A stretch of DNA of 64,000 nt from Mesomycoplasma ovipneumoniae (GCF_035918255.1 NZ_CP142136.1:496001-560000), one strand, 5' to 3'. Positions 1-12,298 are shown, numbered from the stretch's first letter. Translations and numbers: made by a program. Notes: generated by a model not told the origin, from the letters alone.

Positions 1-968
1 TCAGAATTAACATTTAAAACTATCAATTTATGACTAAAAATCGGGCTAAGTAAAAATACTAATCTTACAATATAATTTAATAGCAAAAAAATCGAATCGG
101 CAATATAATAAAAAATTAATTTTCTTGGTCTTTTTCGGTTTTTTAAATTATTAAAATAAACCAAAGTTTGAATAATTACTAAAAATAGAACAAATGATCC
201 AACAAATGCTAAATACTGTCAGAATTGAAAATTACTAATTCCGGCAAAAAATAATCAAAAAATAAGCATCAACATCGAAACTAGTAAGGTTGAAATTGAA
301 TAATAAATTGACTTTGCAGTAAAAGAGATATTATTTCAAAGTTTTTCGACGGGATTTATTTTAGTTTTGGTTCTTTTTTCATGCTTTTGAAAAATATCTG
401 AATTAAGTTGGTAAAAACTTGAGGTTCAAGTCGAATGCTTTTCGCGATATTGCATTTTTTTATTTAAATCGCTAATTTCAGCTACAGCTCTAGAATCAGA
501 AAGGAAGTAAAAAAACTGATTTTCATCATCATGCAAAAGTCATGAAAAATTAATTTGGCTAGATTTTTTTGATTTTGTAACTTTTTGAAGTAAATTTTTT
601 GACTCCTTTTTTTGCTCTTGAGTTGTTTCTAAATTTTGTTGTGATTTTAGATAATTAGGCTGATAAGTAACGTATTGTTCCGATTGTTGATCATATTGAG
701 GGCTATTTTGGGCTTGAATTTCAATATCTTTTTGATCTACAAGTTTCTGACTATCATCTCCTTGAAATGGATTAGTAGTGTTAGTTTTTAAATCTTGACT
801 ATAACTTGGTTTTTGAAAATTACCATAATGTTGATATTTGCGATCACGGGAAGCAAAATTCGAATTATGAGATTTGTTAGCACTATAATTTTTTGAATTA
901 TAAAAATTAGACTGATTTTGGTCGTTTATTTTTTGATTATTTTTTTCTTGGTCATGATTTTGATTCAT
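1..968 (-). CDS. Asn/Gln-rich membrane protein, 3' end outside window
   Basis: Starts at 968 (ATG after a GGAGAA-type ribosome binding site) and is still open at base 1 when TGA at 540-542 is read as Trp, so at least 322 codons are present. The first ~140 residues are a hydrophilic low-complexity region rich in Asn, Gln, Ser and Lys, probably cytoplasmic. After it come strongly hydrophobic segments (roughly residues 215-255 and 275-310) that look like two pairs of membrane spans. The layout resembles the MSC_0882-type mycoplasmal membrane proteins, but I recognise no catalytic motif and give no function. It is transcribed divergently from mraZ with a ~700-bp gap between them. Confidence 0.75.
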
Positions 969-1629
969 TAAATTCTCCTGTGTAACTATTTAACCTATTT
1001 ATTTTACAAATTTAATTTAAATCTAAAAAGTTAATTTAATATTAGCACCTTTTTCAATTTCTTCATTAAATTTTACCAATTTATAACTAATATTAATTAT
1101 TTTTTTCTATTTAATTAAATAAGATAAAAAAACGCATGTTTTTAATGATTCGGCATTTTCATGTTTATAAAAACTTATATTAATAAATTTTAAAATTTTA
1201 CAATACAAAACTCTGACATCAAAAACAACACTAATTATATAATATATAATAAGCAAAACAGTTAAGCTTAATTTTCTTCATTTAAATTCGGTAAAATTGC
1301 AATTTTTTGAAGAAACTGTAATTTAATTTAAATTTTTAAAAATAAATCATTATTTTAAAATTTTTTTCAAAATATCAATTTTTTTAAGAATTTACCTTAA
1401 TAACTGAAATAATTTCTAAAATCACCATAAAAATACCCTTTTTAACCCAAAAAAATAAACTTTTGATCATAAAATTTTGATATTTTTAAATTTTTTGCTG
1501 ATTTTAATAAAAATCACTCCCACTTCACTCCACTAATAAAATCCAAAAAATTTAAAAAATACCCCCTAAAATCCGTCATTTTTCTCAAATAAAAAATGAG
1601 AAATAAAAAAAATTAATTTTTTTTGCTTT
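969..1629. other. Intergenic region, AT-rich, no gene seen
   Basis: About 660 bp between the leftward membrane protein gene and the mraZ operator. Both strands are full of stop codons even with TGA read as Trp, and no tRNA or long ORF is visible. The only notable item is a GTGG-type repeat cluster on the minus strand at 1514-1534, listed separately. Confidence 0.6.
1514..1534 (-). promoter_or_regulatory. Reverse-oriented GTGG repeats, possible distal MraZ boxes
   Basis: On the minus strand two GTGG motifs lie exactly 10 bp apart with further GTG trinucleotides between and after them. The period matches the proximal mraZ operator (1630-1666) but the orientation is opposite, about 110 bp upstream. 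GTG-rich clusters are uncommon in this AT-rich background. Whether MraZ binds here is inference only. Confidence 0.25.
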
Positions 1630-1666
1630 GAAATGGGTTTTAGTGTATAATTGTGGTTGACAGTGG
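1630..1666 (+). promoter_or_regulatory. MraZ-box array overlapping the mraZ promoter
   Basis: Four short boxes occur at an exact 10-bp step: ATGG at 1633, GTGT at 1643, GTGG at 1653 and GTGG at 1663. The published Mollicutes MraZ site is an AAAGTG[T/G]-like box repeated every 10 bp, and bases 1640-1646, 1650-1656 and 1660-1666 fit that form loosely. The array spans the -10 element (TATAAT, 1646-1651) and ends at the ribosome binding site. Binding would therefore be expected to control the mraZ-rsmH-ftsZ operon by autoregulation. The assignment rests on spacing and position. Confidence 0.6.
1646..1651 (+). promoter_or_regulatory. -10 element of the mraZ operon promoter
   Basis: Perfect TATAAT 24 bp upstream of the mraZ start. 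No clear -35 is visible, as is usual in mycoplasmas. A GGAG ribosome binding site follows at 1665-1668. Confidence 0.6.
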
Positions 1667-1675
1667 AGATAAAAA

Positions 1676-2116
1676 ATGTTTGGAACTGTTTTCAGAATAT
1701 TAGATGAAAAAAATAGAATTGTGCTACCTCCTGCTTTTCGTGATGAACTTGAAGGTGACTTCTATATTTCAGCTAATTTGGAAAAAATTCTCGAGATCAG
1801 AAGCCAAACCGAATTTGATATTATTGCCCAAAAAATTGGAAAAGCAAACTCATTAGATCCACGACTTCGTGATTTTGCAAGATATTTTTTTGGAAATACC
1901 GTCAAAGTTTCTGTCGATAAGCAAGGTAGGTTTTTAATTCCCAAAAATTTACTTGACTTGGCCGCTGTCAAAAAAAGAATCTATTTACTAGGGGTTAATA
2001 ACAAAATTGAAATTTGGCCTGAAGAAAGATACGAACAATTTTTTGCAAAGTTTTCTGACAGTGATGTTACCGCTGATTTAGAAAAAGAATTGCTAAAATC
2101 GGGAGTTGAATTATAA
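1676..2116 (+). CDS. mraZ: Transcriptional regulator MraZ
   Basis: 146 residues, the normal MraZ length. It contains two AbrB-like/SpoVT halves, each with the family pattern: residues ~10-55 with DEKNRIVLP, and ~75-120 with the [12 protein letters not shown] stretch, then [10 protein letters not shown]. MraZ is the DNA-binding regulator at the head of the division/wall cluster; here only rsmH and ftsZ remain because wall genes are absent. The start is set by GGAG at 1665-1668. The stop codon at 2114-2116 lies one base before the rsmH start, suggesting translational coupling. Probably autoregulated through the boxes at 1630-1666. Assignment is firm. Confidence 0.95.
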   Translation: MFGTVFRILDEKNRIVLPPAFRDELEGDFYISANLEKILEIRSQTEFDIIAQKIGKANSLDPRLRDFARYFFGNTVKVSVDKQGRFLIPKNLLDLAAVKKRIYLLGVNNKIEIWPEERYEQFFAKFSDSDVTADLEKELLKSGVEL

Positions 2117-2117
2117 A

Positions 2118-3008
2118 ATGCACATTCCAGTTTTGTTAGAAGAAGTTATCTTAGCTCTTGAAATTAATCCCGAAGGATTTTATGTTGATTTAACTTTAGG
2201 GCGTGGCGGACATTCCAAGGCGATTCTTGAAAAATTAACAACGGGAAAACTGATTGTTTTTGATAAAGATATCCAAGCCATAGACGAAACTAAATCTAAA
2301 TTAACTGCAATTAGTCAAAATGTTGATTTTATTTGTTCAGATTTTGTAAATTTTGATTATCACTTAGAAAAATTGGGAATTGATTATATAGATGGATTTA
2401 TCGTTGATTTAGGTGTTTCTTCACCTCAAATTGATAATCCTGAGCGTGGCTTTTCTTACTCTAAAGATGGCAATTTAGATATGAGAATGGACACAAGTCA
2501 ATCTCTTGATGCTTCTTGAGTTTTAAATCAATATTCTGAAGAAAAACTAACTCAGATTTTTTTCAAATATGGACAAGTAAAATTTGCGCGGCAAATTGCA
2601 AAAGCAATCATTGAAAATAGACCTTTGAAAACTACTTTTGATCTTAGTAAAATTGTCAAAAAAGTTATTCCAGCACTGGCGTTATCTAAAAAAAACTTTG
2701 TAAAAAATGTTTTCCAGGCTGTTCGAATTGAAGTAAATAACGAACTTGAATCCTTGCAAATGTTGTTAAAAAAGTTACCAAAATTCTTAAAGCACGGTTC
2801 AAAAGTTTTAATTATTAGCTTCCATTCGCTAGAGGATCGAATTGTCAAAGATGCATTTTTAAATTTAGTTAGTAAATCTAAGCAAGATTTTTTTAAAAAA
2901 GGCGATCCAGAATTCTCAACGAAAGTTTTTCGACCATCACCAGAAGAAGTTTTGCTAAATCCAAGAGCAAAATCAGCTAAATTACGAGTTTTAATTAAAA
3001 ATTCATAA
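2118..3008 (+). CDS. rsmH: 16S rRNA (cytosine(1402)-N4)-methyltransferase RsmH
   Basis: 296 residues. RsmH (MraW) transfers a methyl group from S-adenosylmethionine to N4 of C1402 in 16S rRNA. The N-terminal HIPVLLEEV and the SAM-binding LGRGGHS motif (~residues 32-38) are typical, followed by [10 protein letters not shown] near residue 103 and the C-terminal [10 protein letters not shown] block. A TTG at 2106 is in frame, but ATG at 2118 gives the conserved N-terminus. TGA at 2517-2519 is read as Trp (ASWVLNQYSE). It sits one base after mraZ and 33 bp before ftsZ in one operon. Confidence 0.95.
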
Positions 3009-3041
3009 AAAAAGAAAAATTGAAAAATAGGTAAAAATACT

Positions 3042-4022
3042 ATGGAAAGATGTAGTAAAATTATGCTAATGGGATTAGGTGATTTTGGATCTAAAATTGT
3101 TCAAAGTCTCAATTTAGATCAAGCTAACTTTCCAAAATTTTTTATAAATTCACGAGATGAATATTCTAATTTCAATTTTAGCGATCAAAATTCACTAATT
3201 CTTAGTCAATCAAATTTTGGATATGACTGAAAAAAAGCAAACCAAGCAGTAAAAGATAAAAGTTTAGAAATTCAATCAATTCTTGCTGGGGTCAAAATTC
3301 TCTTTTTGATTGTCGGATTAGGCGGATCAACTGGATCAGGAGCGGTTTTAGAAGTAGCTGAAATTGCTCAAAAAATGAATATAATTATAATAGTTTTAGC
3401 AACAAATCCTTCTGAAAATGAGTCGAAATTTAGACGCGAAACAAGTTTTGACGTGCTTCAAAATTTGAAAAAAATTGTTGATTCATTAATTTTAATTTCA
3501 CCAGAAGAAATAAGTTCAACATTTCCGAGTCTTATAGTTGAAAATGTTCTTCAATTAATAGCAGTGACTATTCAAAAGAAAATTTCAATTCTAACAAAAG
3601 CTATTTGTCAACAAAATGCATTAATTCATGTTAACAGTTCAATCATCGAGTCAATTTTATCCAACAATAATTTTGTTTTTGTCGGATATGCAAGTGCAGC
3701 TGGTTCAAATAGGGCAATAGTTGCAACTGAAAATGCCTTTAAAAACCATTTTGTCGAATTTGATCTCTCATCTTCCGAGGAAATGTTAATAACAATTAGC
3801 GCTAACAATTCAATTTTACAAACCGAAATTAACGATGTTCTTAACACAATTAGAAAAAATTTCAAACCAGACTTAAAATTTTCTTATGGCGTGTATACAA
3901 ACACAAAATTAGATAAACAAATTGAAATTGGTATAATTGCAAGTCAGAAAAAGCATAGTTATGAAAGCAAAAAAGCAGCAAAATTAAATCTTGCCTTCGA
4001 TAACAAATTTAGTATTTTCTAA
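3042..4022 (+). CDS. ftsZ: Divergent cell division GTPase FtsZ
   Basis: 326 residues with one in-frame TGA(Trp) near residue 63. FtsZ polymerises with GTP into the division ring. The tubulin signature is visible as LGGSTGSGA (~residues 92-100), a variant of the usual GGGTGTGA. The upstream GLGDFGSKIV stretch replaces the canonical GGGGxGxNAV. The C-terminal peptide that binds FtsA/ZipA in other bacteria is absent, as expected here. It is the last gene of the mraZ operon and is followed by a large hairpin terminator. Function is assigned from the tubulin motif and gene order; the protein is strongly diverged. Confidence 0.88.
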
Positions 4023-4060
4023 GCAAATTGATTTTGATTTAACTTTTATTAAAAGCTTAT

Positions 4061-4140
4061 AAAACACCTTTAAAAATTATAAAATTTTAGTACGCAAACA
4101 AAATTTTATAACAAAAAGGTGTTTTTGTATTATTTTTTTT
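4061..4140 (+). terminator. Large two-tier hairpin terminator after ftsZ
   Basis: An outer perfect 10-bp stem (4061-4070 with 4116-4125) encloses an inner perfect 12-bp stem (4077-4088 with 4100-4111), with a loop at 4089-4099 and T-rich sequence after the stem. It would end the mraZ-rsmH-ftsZ transcript before the pncB promoter. The size and double-stem design are larger than typical mycoplasma terminators. Confidence 0.75.
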
Positions 4141-4178
4141 AAAAAATTTTTTTTGTGGGCAAATCGACGGAAATATAG

Positions 4179-4184
4179 TATAAT
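4179..4184 (+). promoter_or_regulatory. -10 element upstream of pncB
   Basis: TATAAT located 41 bp before the pncB ATG. No recognisable Shine-Dalgarno sequence lies in front of that ATG. Confidence 0.45.
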
Positions 4185-4224
4185 AATATTGTAGTTTTAC
4201 TATTATTTTATCAACTCAATTATT

Positions 4225-5221
4225 ATGTCAAAATTCAATAAATATATATCTGACTATTTTCTTGATAGTCAAAAAATACTTGCAAAATTTAATCCGAAAA
4301 ATATTGTTATTTTACAGTTTTTCCAACGTAGAGATTTTGCCGTTATTGGCGGAATGGATGAAGTTTTAAAATTTTTAGTAGATAATACTGATTATAAAAA
4401 ATATAAAATTCGTTATTTACAAGATGGAACTCGTGTAAAAAAACGTGAAATAGTTCTTGAATTAGAGGGCCCTTTACATCTTTTTGGTCATGTTGAAGGA
4501 ATTATTGACGGAATTTTAAGCCGCTCAACTTCAATAGCAACAAATGCTTATTTATGCAAAAAAGCAGCAAATAATAAAGAAATAATCTTTATGGCCGATC
4601 GTTCTGATCACTATTTGATGCACCATATTGACGGAAAAGCAGCAAAAATAGGTGGTATTTCAATATTTAGCAATTTAGCTCAATCTGGAAAAACCGAAAC
4701 TAAAAATTTTGGTTCAATGCCTCACTCCTTAATTCAAAATTTCAACGGCGATCTTATTAAAGCTTCTCAAGCTTACCGTAAAATTTTCCCAGACCAACCA
4801 TTAGTAGCCTTAGTGGATTTTAACAACAATGTAATTGAAGAATCCTTAGCTGTTTTGGCTGAATTTGGTCAAAATTTAGCTGGAGTTAGAATTGATACTT
4901 CTTCAAATATTCCCGATCAAATGTTCGAAGATCCTAAAAAAGACGAATTTGGAATTAATTCAAAATTAATAAAAAAACTACGAGAAGAGCTAGACAAAAA
5001 TAACGGTCAACACGTAAAAATTGTAGTCTCATCAGGATTAAACCCTATGAAAATTAGAGAATTAGAAGAACAAAACGCCCCTGTAGACTTCTACGGTGTT
5101 GGCGAGTATATGCTTCAAATTCGAAATCATTTTAGCGCCGATGCAACAGTGTTAAATGGCAAAAAATTAGCTAAATTTGGTCGTTTTTATCGTAAAAATC
5201 CAAAATTAATAACTTTTGAAT

Positions 5222-5232
<11 letters not shown>
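4225..5232 (+). CDS. pncB: Nicotinate phosphoribosyltransferase
   Basis: 335 residues. The enzyme joins nicotinate and PRPP to form nicotinate mononucleotide, the first step of NAD salvage, which mycoplasmas need because they do not make NAD de novo. Typical family blocks are seen: LQDGTRVKKREIVLELEGP (~residues 62-80), a central RSTSIATNAY stretch, the phosphate-binding GSMPHSLIQ (~residues 170-178) and ALVDFNNN. Length and order fit the compact mycoplasmal form. The end overlaps the next gene by 11 bases, so the pncB-methyltransferase-metG genes are likely co-transcribed. There is no clear ribosome binding site. Confidence 0.9.
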
Positions 5233-7526
<2,294 letters not shown>

Positions 7527-7537
7527 TAACCAAATTT

Positions 7538-8386
7538 TCAGCGAAAATTATGTTTATCGTTTAAAAATTGAATTAATGGCACTATGTTTATCAAAAAAAG
7601 CGAATAAATTGGAAATGAAATTGTTGATTTTAAAATTATTGGTGTTAAATAAAAGAAAAAATATTCTTCAATAAGTCTATCCCTTCCGGTTCGATTCAAG
7701 AAACGATTATAATATTGCACAAATGCAAACGGATGTCATAATCAACGAAAAACGAGAAAGCAAAAACTAAGGACAAAAAGTGTTATTAAAGCATTTTTAA
7801 ATTTCTGAGTCGGTTTTTTTCAATATAAAATTACTAAAAATGTTGTAAATGCTAATAAAATAACTCCAAAAATCCCTATTAATAAAAGAACTAGATTTTT
7901 ACTAAAAAACCTTCTTCAACCTTTTGCAACTCTTTGAATTTCAGACTCACTCGTAAAAAAATAAAAAATAAACACTGAAAAAGTTATTAGATAAGTTAAA
8001 ATTAACATAAAAATTAATACTTTTTTATTTTTACTTGCAAAATTAAAAGCCAGCGAGGAAAAAATTGCAACTAAAATCGGGATAATTCCATATTCTGGGG
8101 TTCAGAAAACAATGCGACTTGTAAGCAAAAGTTTTCCAAAATCAAATGTAAAAGCAACTATTGCACCTTTGAATCAACTTAAAATTATTCCTATCAAAAC
8201 GTAAAATGGAAGTTCAAATGCTAAGTTAAATCTGCTTGGAAGACTAGTTTTAAGTATAAAAGCAATAATTAAAAACATTCCCATTAAATATCCTGAAATT
8301 ACCAGTTCAAAACTTGTAAATCGAAATATTTTATGGTTCGCTCTAAAAAAATGTTTAATGTTTGCTCTAAATGTTGTTAAATTCAT
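7538..8386 (-). CDS. Multi-spanning membrane protein, possibly an ECF transporter S component
   Basis: 282 residues with about six hydrophobic segments; several TGA codons are read as Trp. The stretch around residues 20-115 (a hydrophobic pair, a Pro-containing loop, then GIILSWFKGAIVAF and DFGKLL) recalls substrate-binding S components of energy-coupling-factor vitamin transporters. That is resemblance in pattern only; no ligand can be named. It is convergent with metG and diverges from the DUF402 gene at 8464. Confidence 0.6.
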
Positions 8387-8463
8387 TGTTTTAATGGTAA
8401 ATTATAATAAAAATTTAGTATAAAATATTATAATTTAAAAATAAAAAAAAGGATTAAAAAAAA

Positions 8464-9030
8464 ATGATAGAAAAAAACTCGTTTCAAGAACTTTATCCAG
8501 AAAGAATAATTAACATTCAAGCCTATAAATATAATGGTTTTTTGTATCGCCAGTGATCAAATGCAAGAGTAATTTCAAATTCACTTACTCATGTTGTCGT
8601 TAGTTTAAATGGCAGCATTGTAAAAAAATATGGCACAAAATCATGACGTTTTTCTGAACCGACTATTTTTGTTTTTCCAAAAAAAACAATGCATAATGCA
8701 ATTATTACTTTTAAACCGGGACAACATTTTAGTTATCATTACTATATAAATTTAGCTTCAGATTTTATTTTTGAAGAAAATACAATCAAATTTGTTGATT
8801 ATGATATAGATATTAAAATTTATAACAAAAAAAGTTTTGATATTGTTGATCGCGAAGAATTCCTTGAAAATAAGGAAATTATGAACTATCCCGCAAAATT
8901 AGAAGGCATACTTTCAAATGAAATTAGCAAAATATTTCTGCTATTTTTGCAAAAAAAATCATTCTTTAGTAACGAGTATCTTCAAGTTTTTATTGATCTG
9001 TGTCAACGGCAAAAATGTTGAGTGCGTTAG
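8464..9030 (+). CDS. DUF402 family protein (nucleoside tri/diphosphatase-like)
   Basis: 188 residues. Family features are a basic-aromatic N-terminal half (YKYNGFLYRQW), a central PTIFVFPKK followed by the FSYHYYINLASDF block, and the acidic FVDYDIDIKI that lines the metal-binding site. Characterised relatives hydrolyse nucleoside tri- and diphosphates; the substrate here is unknown. The terminal codons read through TGA (9019-9021) to TAG at 9028, so the gene overlaps the 3' end of the convergent rnc by 41 bases. A GGAT-type ribosome binding site precedes the ATG. Confidence 0.75.
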
Positions 9031-9673
9031 TTGCGGCATTAAATTCTGCTTCTTTAATAGATTTTCCATAGCCAATACCGTATTTTTTTTCTTCCCAAAT
9101 TAAGTCAACACGAAAAGTTCCATCAGCAAGTCTAGTTGGTAAATAATTGATTTTGCTAAGCGAAGAAAAAGACTGAATTTTTTCTTGAAAAATTGATTTT
9201 GGGTCTTTGTACTCTTTTTCGCATGCAAAATTTACACCATTATACAAATATTTTGCCAAAAATTCATTAAGCTTATCAAAACCTTGATCAAGTAAAATTG
9301 CTGCTGAAAATGCTTCAAAAACATCAGCTTTCAATTTGTTATTTTCACGAATTTCTGATGCACCTTTACCTAAAAATACAAGCTCAATTAGTCCTAAATC
9401 TTGGCAGACTTTGGCTAAATAATTTGTGGAGGTAAGAACCGCACGAAGTTGAGTTGAATTACCTTCTTTTTTATAAAAATTATCATAAATTGCCCGAGTT
9501 ACAGCATAATGAATTGCTGAATCTCCCAAAAATTCTAACATTTCATAATGCGGTGTTGACGGATTTGTAAAGTTGTAACTTTTATGTGTTAATGATTGAA
9601 CATAAATGTCTATTGAATTTGGTTTAATATCTAATTTTTGCAAAAATTCGTGAATTTTTTTATTGGATTGCAT
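8990..9673 (-). CDS. rnc: Ribonuclease III
   Basis: 227 residues, normal length. RNase III cuts double-stranded RNA in rRNA and mRNA processing. The signature EMLEFLGDSAIHYAV (~residues 44-58) carries the catalytic acidic residues. DVFEAFSAAILLDQG near residue 117 provides the second acidic cluster. The C-terminal third (from ~160) is a double-stranded RNA-binding domain ending GIGYGKSIKEAEFNAATNAL. A ribosome binding site (AAGGAG) precedes the ATG. The lipoprotein gene lies just upstream in the same direction (35 bp) and may be co-transcribed. Confidence 0.95.
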   Translation of the reverse strand: MQSNKKIHEFLQKLDIKPNSIDIYVQSLTHKSYNFTNPSTPHYEMLEFLGDSAIHYAVTRAIYDNFYKKEGNSTQLRAVLTSTNYLAKVCQDLGLIELVFLGKGASEIRENNKLKADVFEAFSAAILLDQGFDKLNEFLAKYLYNGVNFACEKEYKDPKSIFQEKIQSFSSLSKINYLPTRLADGTFRVDLIWEEKKYGIGYGKSIKEAEFNAATNALNIFAVDTDQ

Positions 9674-9707
9674 TATTCTCCTTTTAAAATTAGGGATAAT
9701 TTAATAT

Positions 9708-10226
9708 TTATTTTTTAAAGGTTAATGTAAAATTTTGATCTTGAATTATGTGTGGTTGACTTGAATGATAGTGGCCAAATTCTAGGTGCAAAGTAAGTTT
9801 TTTATCCTGATCAAAAAATTTTGACAGCATTGAAATAAAACTAACCTGTATTTCAGGGATGTTTTCAGGCAAAGGCAAATCAGCAATAGGGCTAAAATTA
9901 AGAATTTTTTCTTTTACTAATTGTTTTACAACAAGATAATTAATTTCTTGGTCTTTTAAACAATTTTTTGCACCATTATCACAAGCAAAAGGGAATTCAT
10001 CAACATTTTTGCTTTTAATTTGATTAAAAATTTGCTGATATTTTGCTTTAAAGTTTGAATAAGAATAATTTTCATCAACAAGTTCAAGAAGATACGGGTT
10101 TTTTTTGGGATTAACTTCATCTTGAAAACCTGGATTAGAATTAATAGGACTAAATTCTATTTTAGTATCCCCGCAAGAAACTAAAAAACCTAAAGCCATA
10201 AAAGTCAAAAAAATGCTTTTTTTCAT
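9708..10226 (-). CDS. Putative lipoprotein
   Basis: 172 residues. The N-terminus is a short basic stretch, a hydrophobic core and a lipobox LVSC (Cys at residue 18), so it should be lipid-anchored on the outer face of the membrane. The mature part is hydrophilic and contains a CDNGAKNC Cys pair around residues 82-89 that might form a disulphide. I do not recognise the family. It lies upstream of rnc and diverges from the DUF31 protease, so a link to surface biology is possible but not shown. Confidence 0.75.
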   Translation of the reverse strand: MKKSIFLTFMALGFLVSCGDTKIEFSPINSNPGFQDEVNPKKNPYLLELVDENYSYSNFKAKYQQIFNQIKSKNVDEFPFACDNGAKNCLKDQEINYLVVKQLVKEKILNFSPIADLPLPENIPEIQVSFISMLSKFFDQDKKLTLHLEFGHYHSSQPHIIQDQNFTLTFKK

Positions 10227-10329
10227 TAAAATACTTTCTTTTAATAATATATTAATAAAATAAAAATTAACTAAATTTTACCATATTTTGGATTTTGCTG
10301 TTTTATTTTTGTATTTTAGCATTTTTATA

Positions 10330-10335
10330 TATAAT
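10330..10335 (+). promoter_or_regulatory. -10 element of the DUF31 protease gene
   Basis: TATAAT 33 bp upstream of the ATG at 10369, followed by an AGGGA ribosome binding site at 10361-10365. Confidence 0.55.
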
Positions 10336-10368
10336 TTATTAAATTATCCATTAATATAAAAGGGACCT

Positions 10369-12033
10369 ATGACAAGGAAAAAAAAGATTTTATTTTCAAT
10401 TTTTACGTTATTTTTTCTAAGCGCAGCTTCAGTTACTGCTTTTTTTACCTACAATTATTTAAATCATTCGGCCCCTGCAAAAAAAATTAGTGGTATTGAT
10501 TTACTACTTGAATCAGATAAAGGCGAAAAAGTTGACAGTGAAAACAAATTTAGCAAAGATTACTTAGCTGAAATTGACCAATTTAATGATTTTTTTAGTG
10601 ACCAAAATCAAGATCTAGCCGAAGAATATGGACAAAGAGAAAGTTTTTTTGAGCAACTTTCGCTTTTAGATCTTGAAAAAATAACAAAAAATGACGTTAG
10701 TTTTCCTGAAGGTTATGAGCGGTTTAATTTTAATACCGAAAATAACTTTGTCACAAAAGAAAGTGATGAAAATTTTCTTGGCCCAACAAATAATAATTTA
10801 TTAATTTATGACTTAAATTATCCTTTAATTGATAATTTAATTGAAGAAAATAATACCTTTAAATCTAATATTTTGAATCAAAAATTTACAATTTTTGATT
10901 CAAAAGCGCGCAATCAAATATTTAAACTTGATAAAATTGGCGCGTATGCCCAACCTTTAAATTCCGATGAATATGATTGAATTTACCAAAAAAACGTAAA
11001 ATTTAAGACCGGAACTGCCGCAATATTAGATTCTAATAATGAAAAAACATTATTAATTACAAATAATCACGTTTTACGACCTTTGGAAAGCTATAAATAC
11101 AACGATGAAAACTTCGAAATCAAAACCCAAAAAATAAGATTCTGAAATACTTTAGGTGGAAATTTTCTTGAATGATATCAAGATGGAAAAATTTATAGCC
11201 TCGACAGGGATAATATAGCATTACTTTTTTATGTAAAAGAAATTTACGAAAAAAAAATTACCACCTTTGATCAAGTTAAAATTTTAGAATTTCTTATTAA
11301 TTTTTACAATGATTATTTTGAAATTCCTTCTGATTTTGATAATCAAAAATTTGATGTCGGAGTTTTTTATTTTAAATACAAAAAGTTTATTGATGATTTA
11401 AGAGAATTAGCTAAATTTTATACAGAAAATAAAACCGATATCTTAGCAAAAATTCAACAAAATCAAACAATAACTGACGCTAATAATGCTAGAAGTAATT
11501 CAATTGAATCAAAATTTGAAAATTTTCTAGCAACTTATCAAAATTTTATTGATTTCTGAGAAAAAATGGTCAAAGAAAAACCTGTTCAAATTTCAGAAAA
11601 AGTTTGAAAAAAAGGTGATTCAACCTATGATTTTAATGTAGGCCTTTTTTGACCAAAGTCAAAACCTATGAAAAATAATTTCAAAGGCGTTTATGCCTCA
11701 GATCCCCAGCAAAATTTTTCACGCTTATCATTGTATTTTTATACAAACAACGGACCAGGCGCTTCTGGTTCAGGAGTTTTTAACGAAAAAGGTGAACTCC
11801 AATTTATTAACGGATTTGGCTTAATTAACAATTTTTACGATAATAATTCACGAATAGAAAAAAATTATTACGACAAATTAAACACAAATATTTCATTATC
11901 AGGTGGAATTCCTCTTGTTACTGAGGATTTTAATTTAACAAAATTAATAAAAGATTTTTACCCTTCTAATCAAAAGAAGGGATTTACTTCAATTCAAAAT
12001 GAGCAAATTGTTGTAACAAATAAAAAAGCGTAA
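10369..12033 (+). CDS. Membrane-anchored DUF31 serine protease (MIP-like)
   Basis: 554 residues with six or so TGA(Trp) codons. An N-terminal signal anchor (residues ~6-29) has no lipobox Cys, so the protein is probably membrane-tethered and extracellular. The DUF31 fold is a trypsin-like double barrel. Candidate triad residues are His234 (LLITNNHVL), an Asp at 281 (RDNIALL) or 329 (FDVGVFYF), and Ser466 in GASGSGV. DUF31 proteins include MIP, the immunoglobulin protease that works with MIB in other mycoplasmas. Unlike the usual MIB-MIP tandem, no MIB lies next to it; two MIB-type genes are at 55-61 kb. Ig cleavage is inferred from family, not shown. Confidence 0.8.
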
Positions 12034-12056
12034 GTTTTTAAATTAAACTTACGCTT
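12026..12056 (+). terminator. Terminator-type hairpin after the DUF31 gene
   Basis: Perfect 12-bp stem (12026-12037 with 12045-12056) and a 7-nt loop, overlapping the stop codon of the DUF31 gene. The T-run after it is weak. A duplicate hairpin is at 12299-12329. Confidence 0.65.
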
Positions 12057-12165
12057 GGTTTCATACCGGCGCACCGGTTGCTAGAATTATTATGAGATGG
12101 GAATTAAACCAATATTTTTAAAATATTTTTACTTATCTTAAAAATCTCATAATATATATGAAATC
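12057..12165 (+). ncRNA. Candidate structured RNA element, copy 1
   Basis: Nested complementary segments suggest a closed multibranch RNA. P1 pairs 12057-12065 with 12157-12165 (9 bp, one G-U). P2 is ACCGG/CCGGT with loop CGCA (12065-12078). P3 pairs 12089-12098 with 12144-12153 (10 bp perfect) and encloses an AT hairpin (12111-12127). This GC-containing, fully paired layout is unusual in this background. I do not recognise it as a known riboswitch, T-box or tmRNA. It could equally act as DNA. An identical copy lies 273 bp downstream. Confidence 0.4.
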
Positions 12166-12298
12166 GATATTAATTATACCACAACTTTTTTAAAAAGAAT
12201 AAAAAAAAAAAAAAAATGACTTGCACAGGAAAAGCAAGTTAGTTTATTTTTACTATGTTTCTTTTTTAAAAATGAGCAAATCATTCTAATAAATAAAA

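Larger units (their letters stand above)
11997..12269 (+). repeat. Tandem 273-bp duplication, copy 1
   Basis: The unit starts in the last codons of the DUF31 gene and contains its stop codon, a perfect terminator hairpin, a candidate structured RNA and a poly-A tract. The second copy follows at once (12270 on) with few changes. Copy 2 includes a mutated remnant of the protease 3' end, so the duplication began inside the coding region. Confidence 0.85.

Noticed and set aside
7685..7700. GGTTCGATTC, a tRNA T-loop-like motif
   Set aside because: It lies in the coding sequence of the leftward membrane protein (NRFLNRTGRDRL), and no acceptor or anticodon stem can be folded around it.
12057..12165. 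T-box or tmRNA for the structured element
   Set aside because: No T-box core sequence, no anticodon-specifier loop, no tRNA-like end and no resume codon tag were found.
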